Of a DNA stretch of 64,000 nucleotides, positions 10,957-22,900 are shown piece by piece. The notes beneath the pieces were generated by a model. That model saw nothing but the letters and a program-made list of their open reading frames with translations, ran no database searches and was not told the DNA's origin. The position numbers and the translations under genes were made by a program. Numbering within the stretch: the stretch's first letter is position 1; every line of letters begins with the position of its first letter. The DNA is from Liolophura sinensis (Eukaryota > Mollusca > Polyplacophora > Chitonida > Chitonidae): NCBI RefSeq assembly GCF_032854445.1, contig NC_088300.1, forward strand, positions 8,558,001 through 8,622,000. The letters are read 5' to 3'.

Positions 10957-11258
10957 GGGTCAATCCTGGGTCGAGTCACACCTAAGACCTTAAAAGAGGA
11001 AGTTGTAACTTCCTCGCTTGGCGTTCAGCATGAAGGGGATAGTGCAACGACTGGTTGCCCCGTATCAGTATAATGGCTCGGGCAGTGCTGCTCACTTGCC
11101 TTCGATAAGGCATCTCAGTGAAGCGGCTCTAGATAAAAGAGCGGTGGAGATCCGTCCTGCAACAAGGAGGCACATTACAAACACTCTTAGGATTCCTTCG
11201 TCATCATATGACTGAAAAATTGTTAAGTACAACGATAAACCCCAAGTACTCACTCACT
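10957..11258 (+). mobile_element. SINE family A, 5'-truncated, with 12-bp target-site duplication
   Basis: Body and tail match the copy at 1, starting at the B-box region (GGGTCAATCCTGGGTCGAG). It is flanked by exact direct repeats AAAAGGGAGATA at 10945-10956 and 11259-11270. The tRNA A-box is missing, so this copy lacks a complete promoter. Confidence 0.9.
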
Positions 11259-11429
11259 AAAAGGGAGATAATTCACATATTGTTTTCCTGATCTAAGGAA
11301 TTGACCTAGTAATCTAAAGGTGATCATGCGTCTAACGTAAATACATGTACATAATACACCCGGAATATTTGTCATTCAAAGTGCATCTTCACCCAGCTGT
11401 TTGACTACATCATACTTGTACATACATAC

Positions 11430-11692
11430 AGGGGCCTCCGTGGCTCAGTTGGTTTGCGCGCTAGCACAGCGTAATGACCCAGGAGTCTCTCACCAATGCA
11501 GTCGCTGTGAGTTCAAGTCCAGCTCATGCTGTCTTCCTCTCCGGTCGGAAGTGGGAAGGTCTGTCAGCAGCCTGCGGACGGTCGTGGGTTTGCGTCGGGC
11601 TCTGCCCGGTTTCCTCCCATCATAATGCTGTCCGCCGTCGTATAAGTGAAATATTCTTGAGTACGGTGTAAAAAACCAATCACATAAATAAA
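11430..11692 (+). mobile_element. SINE family B, full-length copy
   Basis: tRNA-like head: GGGGCCTCCGTGGCTCAGTT (A-box) and GTGAGTTCAAGTCCAGCTC (B-box). The body reads GGGAAGGTCTGTCAGCAGCC, then GGTTTCCTCCCATCATAATG. The tail is TATAAGTGAAATATTCTTGA, then a GTACGGTGTAAAAAACCAAT-like stretch and (AAAT)n. Other copies lie at 1945, 7550, 13455, 17745, 27424, 29867 and 39421. This layout is typical of widespread molluscan tRNA SINEs; the exact family name was not looked up. Confidence 0.85.
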
Positions 11693-13454
11693 TACATATA
11701 TACATTCATATATGTACATGTACATCCAGTTTAGCCAAGCTGGCTATACTGAAGCTGGAATCAACAGTTTGAACGGTGCTGATTGGCTGGTTTGTCTTTA
11801 CCCAGGATGAAAGTCACAATTATTGTTTGAATAAGTAAAAGATAAGGTGACAGTGCTTATATGTACATGAAGGCTTCAGTTCCCTTGAGCACAGTACATT
11901 GAACTGTTAGAGAATGGAGTCATAGTGTCATGTTGTAGATGTACATACAATGTAATTTGTGTTAATAGGTTGAACTGAAATTTTACTCAGACTCACAGTG
12001 TTAGTTTGATTTAATGTTAGTTTGTCCATTAGGCAAGCTATAGAACATGTAGTCCAAACAGTAATTTGTCTATGATACCATACATGTTCATGTATCAGGC
12101 TTTTTAATGATGTGAGACGCAGGTCAGTGAGTAAAGTGACAGTGGGTGATTTTTACCACTGAGGACAGGTTCACGCCCTTTCTTGGACTAGGGTTTGTAG
12201 AATTTGGAGTTCTCCTCAGCACTGTATATGTATGTGTGGAGGTGCTAGTGTATGTTTACAGGTAGCTGTGTAGTGTCTGGTATGTGTAACAGTATGCAAG
12301 TGTTGATGTTATAGTGAGCACAAAAAACAGGCCTCAAGACAAGGATGTGGGGAAAGAACCCTAATGGGAAGAAGTTGTTGGATAGGGAGGCAGCTGTTGC
12401 TGGGAGAGGCACCCAGTTTGTTGCCCTTAATGGGATTTTGGCTGAGCCCCATTATCTGTTAATTACCTATAGTCTGGCTCTTTTCTAGCCAGTGTCCCAT
12501 TTCGGGGTAATGCCACCCATATTATGTACATGTACATGTTTTATATGCCACGACGTGTGGCTGTATTTCTTCAACTGTTTCCCAAGCTTAATTCCACCAT
12601 GTCTTAAAATATTGCTTCTTCTATAGACCTATGTGATTTTCTGTTCAGTGTAATCTTAAGCTAAGACGCATAGTGTTTTCTTCATCATGTGAGCGTAGCT
12701 ATAGGAGCATGTGCTTTAATTGTTACTGTGACATTGTGTATAATCCAGCCTTCAAGCCCCACAAACAATCCTGGCTGCTAAATCAGGCTAAATGCAAACT
12801 TCAGTTACATTACTCTACATGTAGTTGACAGATTAATGTATGTATGCACATGTAAGTTATATCACTTGGCATCATTGTAATAGTAGTTTGAACATGCTGC
12901 ATTAATTAATGGCTGCCAATATGCATGATGTAGGCTTATGGCCGACTGGGTTTGACAGGAGAAGCGTTGAATGTATAAATAAAATTGATTGTGCTTGAGA
13001 CTAGCAATGTCTAGCTTCATGAGGCAACTGGGTCAGTATATTGATCGGTGTTGTCTGAGTCAGCCAGCGTTCCTGTAGTAGTGGTGTGTGGCCAATGGTT
13101 CAGGCCTTCCTCACCTACCCTATGCTGACATTTGCACATGCATCCTTCTGCCCTGGGTTTTGGCATCAGTGTAGAAGCGCTGCCAGGGACACATTAGGGT
13201 CAGGGCAGAACTGAGATGAAGCCGTATTAAGGTTTATCCTCGCATTTTCACAACAGTCTTGAGGCTTTTCTCTTATACCTGTGCACGTCCACACTTCCAA
13301 CAATGCTGACCTCTAAGCTTAATTTAAACCTTTGGCAAAAACTTATCTGTAAATTAAATTTGTGTATATCATCTAGCTAAGATGGATAAGAAGTGAAAAG
13401 TCTCCTTCAGCATTTAATGAATCTTAACAGTGCCACTGCTTTAAAGGGAGTGAC

Positions 13455-13675
13455 ATGCCAGCGCAGCACAATGACCCAGAAGCCCAGTTACTGTGAGGTC
13501 AAGTCAAGCTCATGCTGGCTTCATCTCCGGCTGTAGGTGGGTAGGTCTTCCAGAAACCTTTGGATGGTCATAGGTTTCTCCTGGGCTCTGCCTCTCCTTC
13601 CACCATAATGCTAATAATCAGTGAAATATTCTCGAGCACAGTATAAAACATAAATCAAAAATAAATAAATTAAAA
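13455..13675 (+). mobile_element. SINE family B, diverged
   Basis: Contains CCAGCGCAGCACAATGACCC, the B-box-like GTGAGGTCAAGTCAAGCTC, GGTAGGTCTTCCAGAAACC and the tail AGTGAAATATTCTCGAGCAC with AAATAAATAAATT. No exact target-site duplication is visible. Confidence 0.75.
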
Positions 13676-15889
13676 GGCATAATGCAGCTTATCAGAAACT
13701 CTGACTCTGATCAAGGAATTCATTCAAACCAGTGAGTGTGTGTGCTGGACAGAACAGAATGTTGACTTATTTATTTGAGGGTTGCGATTTGAGGAAACAG
13801 GGCAGTCAGAACTTCATACATACAGCTGCAAAAGTATTCAAAGCTGCATAGTACATTCACATTCCTAGGTTAGTAAGTACATGCTTATATATACATGTAC
13901 ATGTACACATCTTTGTTCTGTACTTATTCTAGCTAGAAACTTGACACTTGTGACAGGTAATCTGCAGTGCATTTATAAATGCGTACTGCACATGCCAGCT
14001 GCTGTCACAGACATACATGTAGATTGCTCAAAACGTTGTAAATACTTTATTTTTTCAAGTAAACGTCTTGAGCAAACCCTATAAAAGGTATAGCCATTTC
14101 ATTCTTATGAATAAAAGTGAAGGGTACATGTTTGTGCATATACATGTGTAAGTGTAGTCTAAAGATGTACTTACACATATGTGTGTCAAATGGAATGTCT
14201 TGCACATGGGAAGGGATACATACATGTAGCCATATAATACACTGACTGTCTTCATTATGTACATGTATTTAGTAGAAATGTGGATATATCCCTTTAACTT
14301 GTACACATATAAAAAAAGGTGTGATGAAGGCCATGAACTGTTTCTTTAATGTTTAGTTTTCATTAAAAACAGAAGAGCGGAAGTGAGATGTGAAGAGGTT
14401 GGGATCTCCATTCAGGCTGAATATTACCAGCAGTTCAGTCTCCCTAGACACTCAAATGAGGCCGTGCATCTACATCTGCAGAGTTTTTGGGTGCAGATTA
14501 AAGGTTAAGGGGAAAGCCTGATAAAAGCAAGTGGTGTCTGTGGTGTTTTAAATTTTTTTCCCTCTCTCTCTGCCAAGCAAGAGTCTGACAGATTTCTTTC
14601 AGCTTTACCAGTATTTCTTACTGTAAACTTTCCCCCCCATCATAGTGGTTCTAATGAACACCCAGTGTGGGTTGCACATAACTGGTCTCTGGAGCGAGAT
14701 GATAAAATACTCCTAACAAAAAAAATACTTATGGTAACCTAGGAAAGTAGGATTAGAATTTAGGGGTGACATTGATGTATTAGTGGCAGCAGATCTTAAA
14801 CTCAAGCATTTCCTCTCAGAGCTCGCTCAGTCTAAGAACACACAAAAAAGTGTCTGGTGAGAAGGTACATGTAACTAGCGTATGTGTATGTGTGTGATTT
14901 AAATTGTATAGGCTTAAAATGGGCCACGTGTGACTGAAGCAGTTTTATGTCAAAATCCCAGGACGATACGTGTTAAATTCACATAAACTTTCGACTCTTC
15001 AGGCTGAGGGAGCATTGATGCTAAAAATTCTACAGTTATGATCTTGTACACGTGTATATTTGGTGCATGTGTACTTGTATGTAATCTTCTACGTATGTAT
15101 TACATGAAACACTCACATGAATAAATCACCTGCACTGTTATGAAGTACTTTGCAGGCATAATAATGGTCTTGTCTGTCAAAATTTATGTGCAGCACGGAC
15201 AAGTGTCTGGTTGAATATTTGGTTATGAAAATTTGCAGATACATGAAATTTTGCTCCTTTCATCAGTTTTCAAAACTGGCATTTGAGTGGATTCATAGCG
15301 GCGCCTTTTATTCATTAGAAAATGTCAAATTACTTCAAGACATTGCTTCATCGGTAAATCGTGTTTCCATAAACTCAAGGAATATTGTAGTCGTTGGCAG
15401 CGAAACAAACAATATTGCTCTAAACGACCGACCTACTTAAATTCGGGTTTACCAAGCAATTGACTAATGGATCAATAAGCGACCCAAGCGATGAAGATAA
15501 TCCAACATTAACGTCAGCGTCGCGACGATATTTGAAGGAAGATTTGAAGCAATGTATAAGCCAGATACAATTAGTTGCTTAGACTGGGTATGACCTGAAT
15601 TACCGGTGGTAGACAGACAATCCCTCATTGCTATGATAAAAGCATTGTAACCGTAAGCAGTCACATACAATTTAGACCATTTCGTGCATTTTATTTGTCT
15701 GTATGACATTTTAGATTCCTTATGGCTCAAGGACCGTTTTAAGTGGAAAACTCAAAAACACAGAGAACAAACTAGAATTTAGCTCTATGCTGAAGTCTGG
15801 AATGTTAATAGATGCTTATGAAGGACCGTTGTATGACCGTAAAACAATTACATGTCATAACCAAGCATACAGTGCATTTACCCAACTCC

Positions 15890-16640
15890 AAAAGAAGCGC
15901 CTCTGAAGTATCTGTGATGCGCTTCTGAAGTCCCCCTGTGAAGCGCTACTCAAGTACCTATGAAGTACCTGCTTCAACAGGGCTTCAGTAGAAGTGCGCC
16001 ATCAAGTTACTATTATGCCGCACATTGGAAGCCCCTCTGAATCGCACAGGAAACCTTTCTGGAGCTCCCTAGAAGCCTCTCTGGAGCACACAAGAAGCCC
16101 CTCTGGAGCACCTAGGAAGCCCCTTCGGAGCACACAGGAAGCCCCTGGAGTAGACTTGGAACTTCCATTTGTCTCATTACCACTTTTATTTTCAAGTTCT
16201 AGACCCTTTTGTTCATATTTCTTTAGAATGTGGTGGAAGTTAGCATCATGAAAGGTGCATGACGAGTTTCAAACCTTGGTAGAGTGACTTCTTGTTTGCC
16301 AAGAAGTTGCACCCTATTGCTGTCCTATCATTTTCATGTCTACACTGCCGTGTCCAGACAGTGGGCCCCAACATTTTAAATAGAGTATGATTTTCTTCAT
16401 TTTAAAATTAGCAGCTTTGTTCACTCTTCATCAACAAGTAGTACAGTGGTACTGCTCTCAGGCACTTCAAATGAAGCGCATGGGAAGCGCTTTATAAGTG
16501 CTGGGGCCTCGGAGGGAGCACTCTGAGCCTATTGGAAGTGCCCCAGAAGCCTCTGTGGAGTGCACCTGAAGTACGGAGCTTCAGCTGGAGTGGGTGCTGC
16601 TTTTCCAGGTGGGTAATCTTATATAGGTCAACAGTTCGGT
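15890..16640 (+). repeat. Degenerate GAAGC/CTGAAG-rich low-complexity region
   Basis: Two GC-richer blocks (about 15893-16160 and 16455-16610) are built from short imperfect words such as AGAAGCGCCTCTGAAGT, GGAAGCCCCTCTGGAGCAC and TGAAGCGC. 16060-16150 shows an irregular ~24-bp period. The 85-aa open frame at 15994-16251 is a translation of this repeat and not a credible gene. Confidence 0.6.
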
Positions 16641-16904
16641 GGGGAGAAATTTTGTCCTGTGCGTTGCAAAAATGTCCAATAACTTTTAGGGATCAATAGG
16701 ACAATTGTCCTGCTGGCTTTACTTCTAATTTCTATCCCTGTATACATGTATATCACAAAACATGGTATGTGAGTAGATGTACATCTTCCATGTTGAGTAT
16801 TGTATTTGTAATGAAAGACTTAATAGTTAAAATAGTACATGCATTTGGCAGTGAAAGTTGATGTATAATAGTCTTTAATTGAATTCTGAGGCAAAAATTG
16901 TCTC

Positions 16905-16951
16905 TCTCTTTCGCTGTTTCTTTCTTTCTCTGTCTCTCTCTCTTTCTGTTT
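16905..16951 (+). repeat. Polypyrimidine (TCTC/TTTC) microsatellite
   Basis: Imperfect CT/CTTT tract within intron 1. The minus-strand open frame across it is Arg/Glu-repetitive for this reason. Confidence 0.7.
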
Positions 16952-17744
16952 TGAACCAGTCTGTAGATTGGTGAAGTCTGACTTTTGCCAGCAGTTTAGG
17001 CTCAAATTGCAACACTAAGGTTTTGAGTTTTATATAGGTGTATTATGAGCATCTAAAGTTAGAAGTTGAAAGTATCAGAAGATTAACTGAGATATCTAAG
17101 TAATGTTCATCAGTGAAGGATAAAAAAATGAACTGACTGAACACAGGTGTATTAAGCCTGTACATTTATGAGACGCCATCACTGACTCACTCTCAAGGTG
17201 TACTGATGTGGAGTAATCCATTACCTTGCTTCCAGTGAGCAGTGTTTAACTTATTAACTAGCCCTGATGTATGGGGTCAGCTAGGGCAAGCCACTATGGA
17301 CTGTAAGCTCTTATCTTCATCAGGATGGTCCATGCTGATAACCTGGCTGATAGATTTGCTCTTCTGAAACTCCTAACATTGCCATATGGACTGGACTTAG
17401 CCTTATGAACTTATGTACATAGAGAACTGAGAACCATCAGAGAAATGATCCATCTCCTGACTTTTGTTACATAGCAATAGTCAAATTTTCTTTTTCTGTA
17501 GGTTATTTACCTTTCACACTAATGTTAGTATGAAAGGTTGTTGAAAGTTTACACAGTATTTAAGAGGCTGAAGTGCTCAGTCCACCAACATGACTACTGT
17601 AACCGGCATACATTACAATGTATTGTAGCTCTGTTTCAAAATTAAAATAATAAACATGAGTAAAATGCATCGTAGTATGTTTTGTGGATTTGGATTGCTA
17701 CATGTACCAGTGAGCCCATTAAACTGGCATTATGTACAACCTAC

Positions 17745-17885
17745 TTAAATGGTCTGCAGCAACCTGCGGGTGGTCGTGGGTTTCCCTCGGGCTGTGCACC
17801 CACCATGCTGCTGGCCGCCGTCGTATAAGTGAAATATTTTTTAGTACGGTGTACAACATCAATCGAATAAATAAATAAATCCTTC
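17745..17885 (+). mobile_element. SINE family B, 5'-truncated
   Basis: Starts inside the body (TGGTCTGCAGCAACCTGCGG) and runs through GGTCGTGGGTTTCCCTCGGG to the tail TATAAGTGAAATATTTTTTA and AATAAATAAATAAAT. Confidence 0.85.
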
Positions 17886-18889
17886 CTAAATGTATACATA
17901 AAACTGTAGTCTGTAAGAGGGTGATAATCCAAGTCAGCATTTCAGGAGTCCCACAAGTTCATGGAGATATTGATGAGATAAGGTGCGGGCTCTCACAGAC
18001 TAATGCAGCTAAAAGGTGAGATTTGTACGGTATTTGCTAGACTGAATATACATCTCAGGTAGCCTTGTTTATCGGCTCAACAGCGCCGACAGCAGTTACC
18101 ATAAAATCACGTATTTTAGACCCCTCCCTCTCTTGCCAAAATTTGCACGAACTCGCGAGTCTCCTGAAGTGGCATATTCCAGGAAACAGTAGTCCACTCT
18201 TCCGTCAAAACAGTTCTGACTTAAAACTATGTGACCTTTGTGATGTACATGCGTTGGAATGTTTTGGATGAATTAAAGCAAAATACTGAAGCTCAAACAA
18301 CCATCGGTTGGTGCTTAAAATGAATAACAGTCTGGTTTAATTAAAAAATATCTTTAAACTATCGTCATTTTATGACAGAATCCAGCCCATGCTGTTAACA
18401 TACTGTGGGCGTTTTCTTTGATTGTAAAGCAAATAAGGATAGGCATGCCCAGGAAATATTTTGTCCTCGCTGTAATGCTTTTGCTATCCACTGGCGACTA
18501 ACTGAACATGATCCCCACACTTGAAACCTTGGTTTTATGTACAAATAGTTTGCTTACAATCGTATTGAAATTCCGTCAATATTGTTGATGTACGCAAGGA
18601 GCAAGTTAAAAGTATTGGGTAGCCAACTTTTATCCACATAAAACAACAATTGAATTCATGACAGCTGAGTAGATCATTTTAATCCGGATAATTTATTGTG
18701 AGCGTATATTCTGTCAAACTCAACCAATAACAATTTATGTCGACTTGACTTATTCAGACAAGTTTGGCAATTTGTTCTTCCCTTTGACTATCTGCAGTAA
18801 TGTACATCTGTACTTGTTCATCTGTGGACATTTAACATTAAATGTTCATTAAAAAACATTAATATAACATTAAATGTTCAAACTCATGC

Positions 18890-19238
18890 ATTGGTAGAGC
18901 GTCCGCTTCGGGACCGGTAGATCCAGGATCAATCCTTGATCGAGTCACACCTAAGACTTTAAAAGAGGAAGTTGTAACTTCCTCGCTTGGCGTTCAGCAT
19001 GAAGGGGATAGTGCAACGACTGGTTGACCCGTATCAGTATAATGGCTCGGGCGGGGCGGCTTACTTGCCTTCGGTAAGTCGTCTCAGTGAAGCAGCACTA
19101 AATAAAAGAGCGGTGGAAATCCGTCCTGCAACAAGGAGGCACATTACATGTACATGCACCCTAATGATTCCTTTGTCGTCATATGACTGAAAAATTGTTG
19201 AGTACGACGTTAAACCCCAAGCACTCACTCACTCACTC
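18890..19238 (+). mobile_element. SINE family A with 10-bp target-site duplication
   Basis: Nearly identical to the copy at 1, but begins partway through the A-box (TTGGTAGAGCG). Exact flanking repeats AAACTCATGC lie at 18880-18889 and 19239-19248. The high identity to copy 1 and the intact duplication suggest a fairly young insertion. Confidence 0.92.
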
Positions 19239-19802
19239 AAACTCATGCGTGTAATATGATACATGTGTAATTCCAGTACCCTGACTAAGAAAACTGTTAA
19301 CAAATGTTACTATCCAATTTGGTATGAATGTACATGAATTACAGCTGTTCTATTTCTTTATGTTTCACACAAATGCGTTCGTCTTCTATGGATGGAATTG
19401 GGACAGTTTGAAGCAAACATTTTATGCAGCAAGTGCATGAAATACATTATCATGCACAGTATTGAACACTTCGATATTCCTGAACACTTAATGAAGAAAT
19501 ACTAAAGGATCATTGATTGGCATAGTCTAGTTCTCACAAGGGCAGTCGTACTTTATTATCTGGCTACATATGTTCGAATATAGCCAATGACTCAGTGTGA
19601 GATTGAAGATACATATCATCCGTATTAAAGCATGACAACACACTCCAATAAATGATTATTGAAATACAAATATACTGCAGTTGAACAAATTTCAAATTAC
19701 ATAATTTGTCATGACGTATTTGTGATCTACATTAGGTAGAATGAATGATTTAAATAAATGCTGCAGATGTACATGTATATGTAAAAAACTTTCTACTTAA
19801 TA

Positions 19803-19978
19803 ATCGCCACGTAAATTTAAAAGGTTTCACAAGCTTTTGATCCTCATGCTGGGATCATTATCACAGTATCACTTCATAACACTTCATTATCAAAAACACT
19901 TCATTATCAAAAACACTTGATAATGATCCTGGCATGAGGATTGCAAGCTTGTGAAACCTTTTACATTTAGGTGGCGAT
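19803..19978. mobile_element. Foldback element (61-bp inverted arms), MITE-like
   Basis: Left arm 19803-19863 and right arm 19918-19978 are near-perfect reverse complements (outer ends ATCGCCAC / GTGGCGAT). The 54-bp centre has two or three short copies of ACTTCATTATCAAAAAC. No open frame and no clear flanking duplication. Confidence 0.8.
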
Positions 19979-22900
19979 GGCTCGATTTCATTATTTTACA
20001 ATTGAACCCACGTACAACTAAGAGCCTTAAGCAGTATATACATGTAACTTATTGTACATGTATCTAAATGTATGGTTTGAAAATCCCTAAATTGTGTTTT
20101 GCAGCAGACTATCTAGACTTGACCATAATGTTTTTGTGAAATGCACATTTCTGAAACGACATGTATATTCATATAATTTGTAAAGGTCTGTATAATTTTA
20201 TTGCAGCATAAATATCTACATAACAAATTACATGTGTATAGACAGATGGCATAGCACAAATTAATGTACATACATGTAGAGTAGATGTAGAGTAGATGTA
20301 CATGTACATCCATATCACCACATGTATGGTGACTGGAGGAAGCATGGAAATATTGATCAAAGACAGCTCCGAGTGTTTAGCGAATATCTCCTCCCTACAG
20401 TTGTCGACTGATCGATGGTTTCTGTTGCCTGTTCTACCAGATTCCATTCACTTTATATTACACTTGCGGTATCACAGAACCATCTAATAACATTACCACT
20501 GGTCTGATCTGATCTGCAAACTACACATATTAGAAATTCCCTAATAGGCAGCCGTTCGACATATGATTTAGGGGAATGCGGGCAAAGTGGTAGAAGGCCT
20601 TTGTGCAGTTTCCATGTAGGTGTACTATGTATGAATTTACGCATGTACTGATGATATTAGTTTAACATGTGTACGTACAGTGTATTGTGTGATGATGTCT
20701 TGGTGCATGTTTGTTTTGTGTATCTTAGTTTTAGTGTCGTTAAAATATATCTTGTAGACTACTTCTAAACAGTGAATTGATGTTAAAGAGGCTGTCGTGG
20801 TGATTTTCAGCGAAAACTCCATATTTGCTTAGCAAATCAAATTTCTGTATTCACCAAGAATAGCTTATATTATTGCCTTTCAGTACCTGTATTAATGTTA
20901 GTGTTAAAAATATTCTGATGTTTCAAAATTTTATGAACTTTAATAACAGATTTTGAATTGTAAGACATACACAGACGAGGCTAATATTTTATGAAATATA
21001 AGTGTTTTTGCTCTTAAAAACTAATAGTAACTCATGCTTTCCTGTTTCTTTCACATCATTTAGTTATGAATGCAGAGACCGGAAAATCTGTACAGTTTTA
21101 TATGTATTAAGACCTTCACTGTGAGAAACAGACTTATGATCGTAAATTTGAACTAGATTCTGATGGAACTATAAAGCAAATCTATGGGAATCTCGTAAAA
21201 TTTGGGTTAAAATCCATGGTCAGTCTTGAGTACAGCTACATTTAGAGTATTTACATACTAACAGCTTATAATGTACATGCAGCATTCCTGTTGCCATTTA
21301 TTTGATTAGTCTGTGTTTATTAATGTGATATGTTTAGTAACGTTCCCACACCCCGTAAGTAATACCACATGTGGTTGCATTTCTTTCAAATGCTGATTCA
21401 GATTTCTGGAGGTGGGCATGACATCCCATGCTGTTTTTGGAGACTTATCCGTTCTGTTTGCCATTTACTTGTACATATGGAGTTTAGCCCAGTCTCTCTC
21501 AGCCTAGACACTGTGACTCACTTATCATTGTTCTACTAACTTAGTTACACATCTATTTAAAGCTTTGCCCTTTGCCCATCATCCGAGAAAGAGTTCAAAT
21601 CCATTTGTGTGCATTTTTTCATTGTTTCCCTGTCTTTGATTAATGTATATCGCTAGGAAAAGGGAAGATTTAGTTCTTTTAAGTCATTGTCTCCTGACCA
21701 AGATCACAAACTCCCCTAAAAGAGCTTAAATTTTGCCCAGTACTGACTTGCCCATTTTTCCTGATTGTGAGAGTTCTAATGATTGTAGAAAGCTGTTTTG
21801 AGGTTTGTTTGGAAGATTGCATGATATTCTACTGAAAAATTGTTCAGCACCAAAGTTCAGCACCAAAAATTATACATTGTGACATTTATATTCCTTTGAA
21901 AATACTCTGTTGTGGGTAAAATTTTAAGTCACTTGTATTGAGACAAATAAACCAACATAATGAACCAATAATTCATTAGGAATTTGTATAAATTGAATAT
22001 GTGCAAGACATACGACTTGTGAAGGATTTACCTTATTATTAGTCGGTGTGAAAAATGGATGTCAGGGGCCGCTTGTACAAAACGATCGTCGGCTAAGTTG
22101 TAACTACCATGGCGACACATGTTAAAAGCATATTTTGCCATTGTAACTTGCTTACTTGCTATGATTGCTTTGTGCAAGAGGCCTCAGTAAGTTTCAATGC
22201 TTACGTTGCATATATATATATTGATGTGTATGTGCATGTATGTAGACTTTCATTCCTGATCAACACATGTTTGACTCGCATGTTGTTGTACACATTCGAC
22301 TTCTCTGATCAGGAATCAAATCTGTACAGAAACAATATTTAACAGATTAAAAAACCCTTTACATGAAATGTGAACACCCATGCCTGTGCCATGTACAATG
22401 CATTTGTACATTGTAGTCAAATTGTTGGCTCTGTGTGTGAGGGAGAGAGAGCTGGTGTTGAAGTGATCTATCTGGACTACAGGGATCAGGTTTCTCAAGG
22501 GGCTGGGCTGTAACTGATAGAGGGTAATAGGAGCTAATTGTTGTGGCAGAGATGAAACCTTTTTTGACAGGGAGAGGGAGATTAACTGTGTTAGGCTAGA
22601 GCTACAATGACTTCCAGCTGGTGAGGGCAGAGAGAGCTGTAGAGAGGGGATGACCAGACCAGTGCAGTTCTACATATAGTAGATGTGCACTCACTATACA
22701 GCACATACCCATTCTCTTAACCTTTGTCCATAGAAAAAAAAAAAGACCGATGTTTGTCTAATTTAGGAATCTTATAAATATAGACAGAGGCTTGTAGATG
22801 AAATGATATTGATTTGGTTGGTTGTCTTCAGGACTTTACAAATACATGAACATATATGTATTAGAACTTTATGAATTTGGGCTAAACACTGCTTATGACA

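Noticed and set aside
11401-11625. 74-aa Ser-rich open frame
   Set aside because: Entirely inside the full-length SINE family B copy; equivalent frames in other copies are broken.
15186-15730. Open frames of 84 and 88 aa on opposite strands, considered as a transposon fragment
   Set aside because: No recognisable transposase or reverse transcriptase motif and no terminal repeats; noted only as a CG-richer stretch.
15994-16251. 85-aa Ser/Pro-rich open frame
   Set aside because: Composition follows the GGAAGCCCCTCTGGAGC repeat words; no start context, splice sites or domain.
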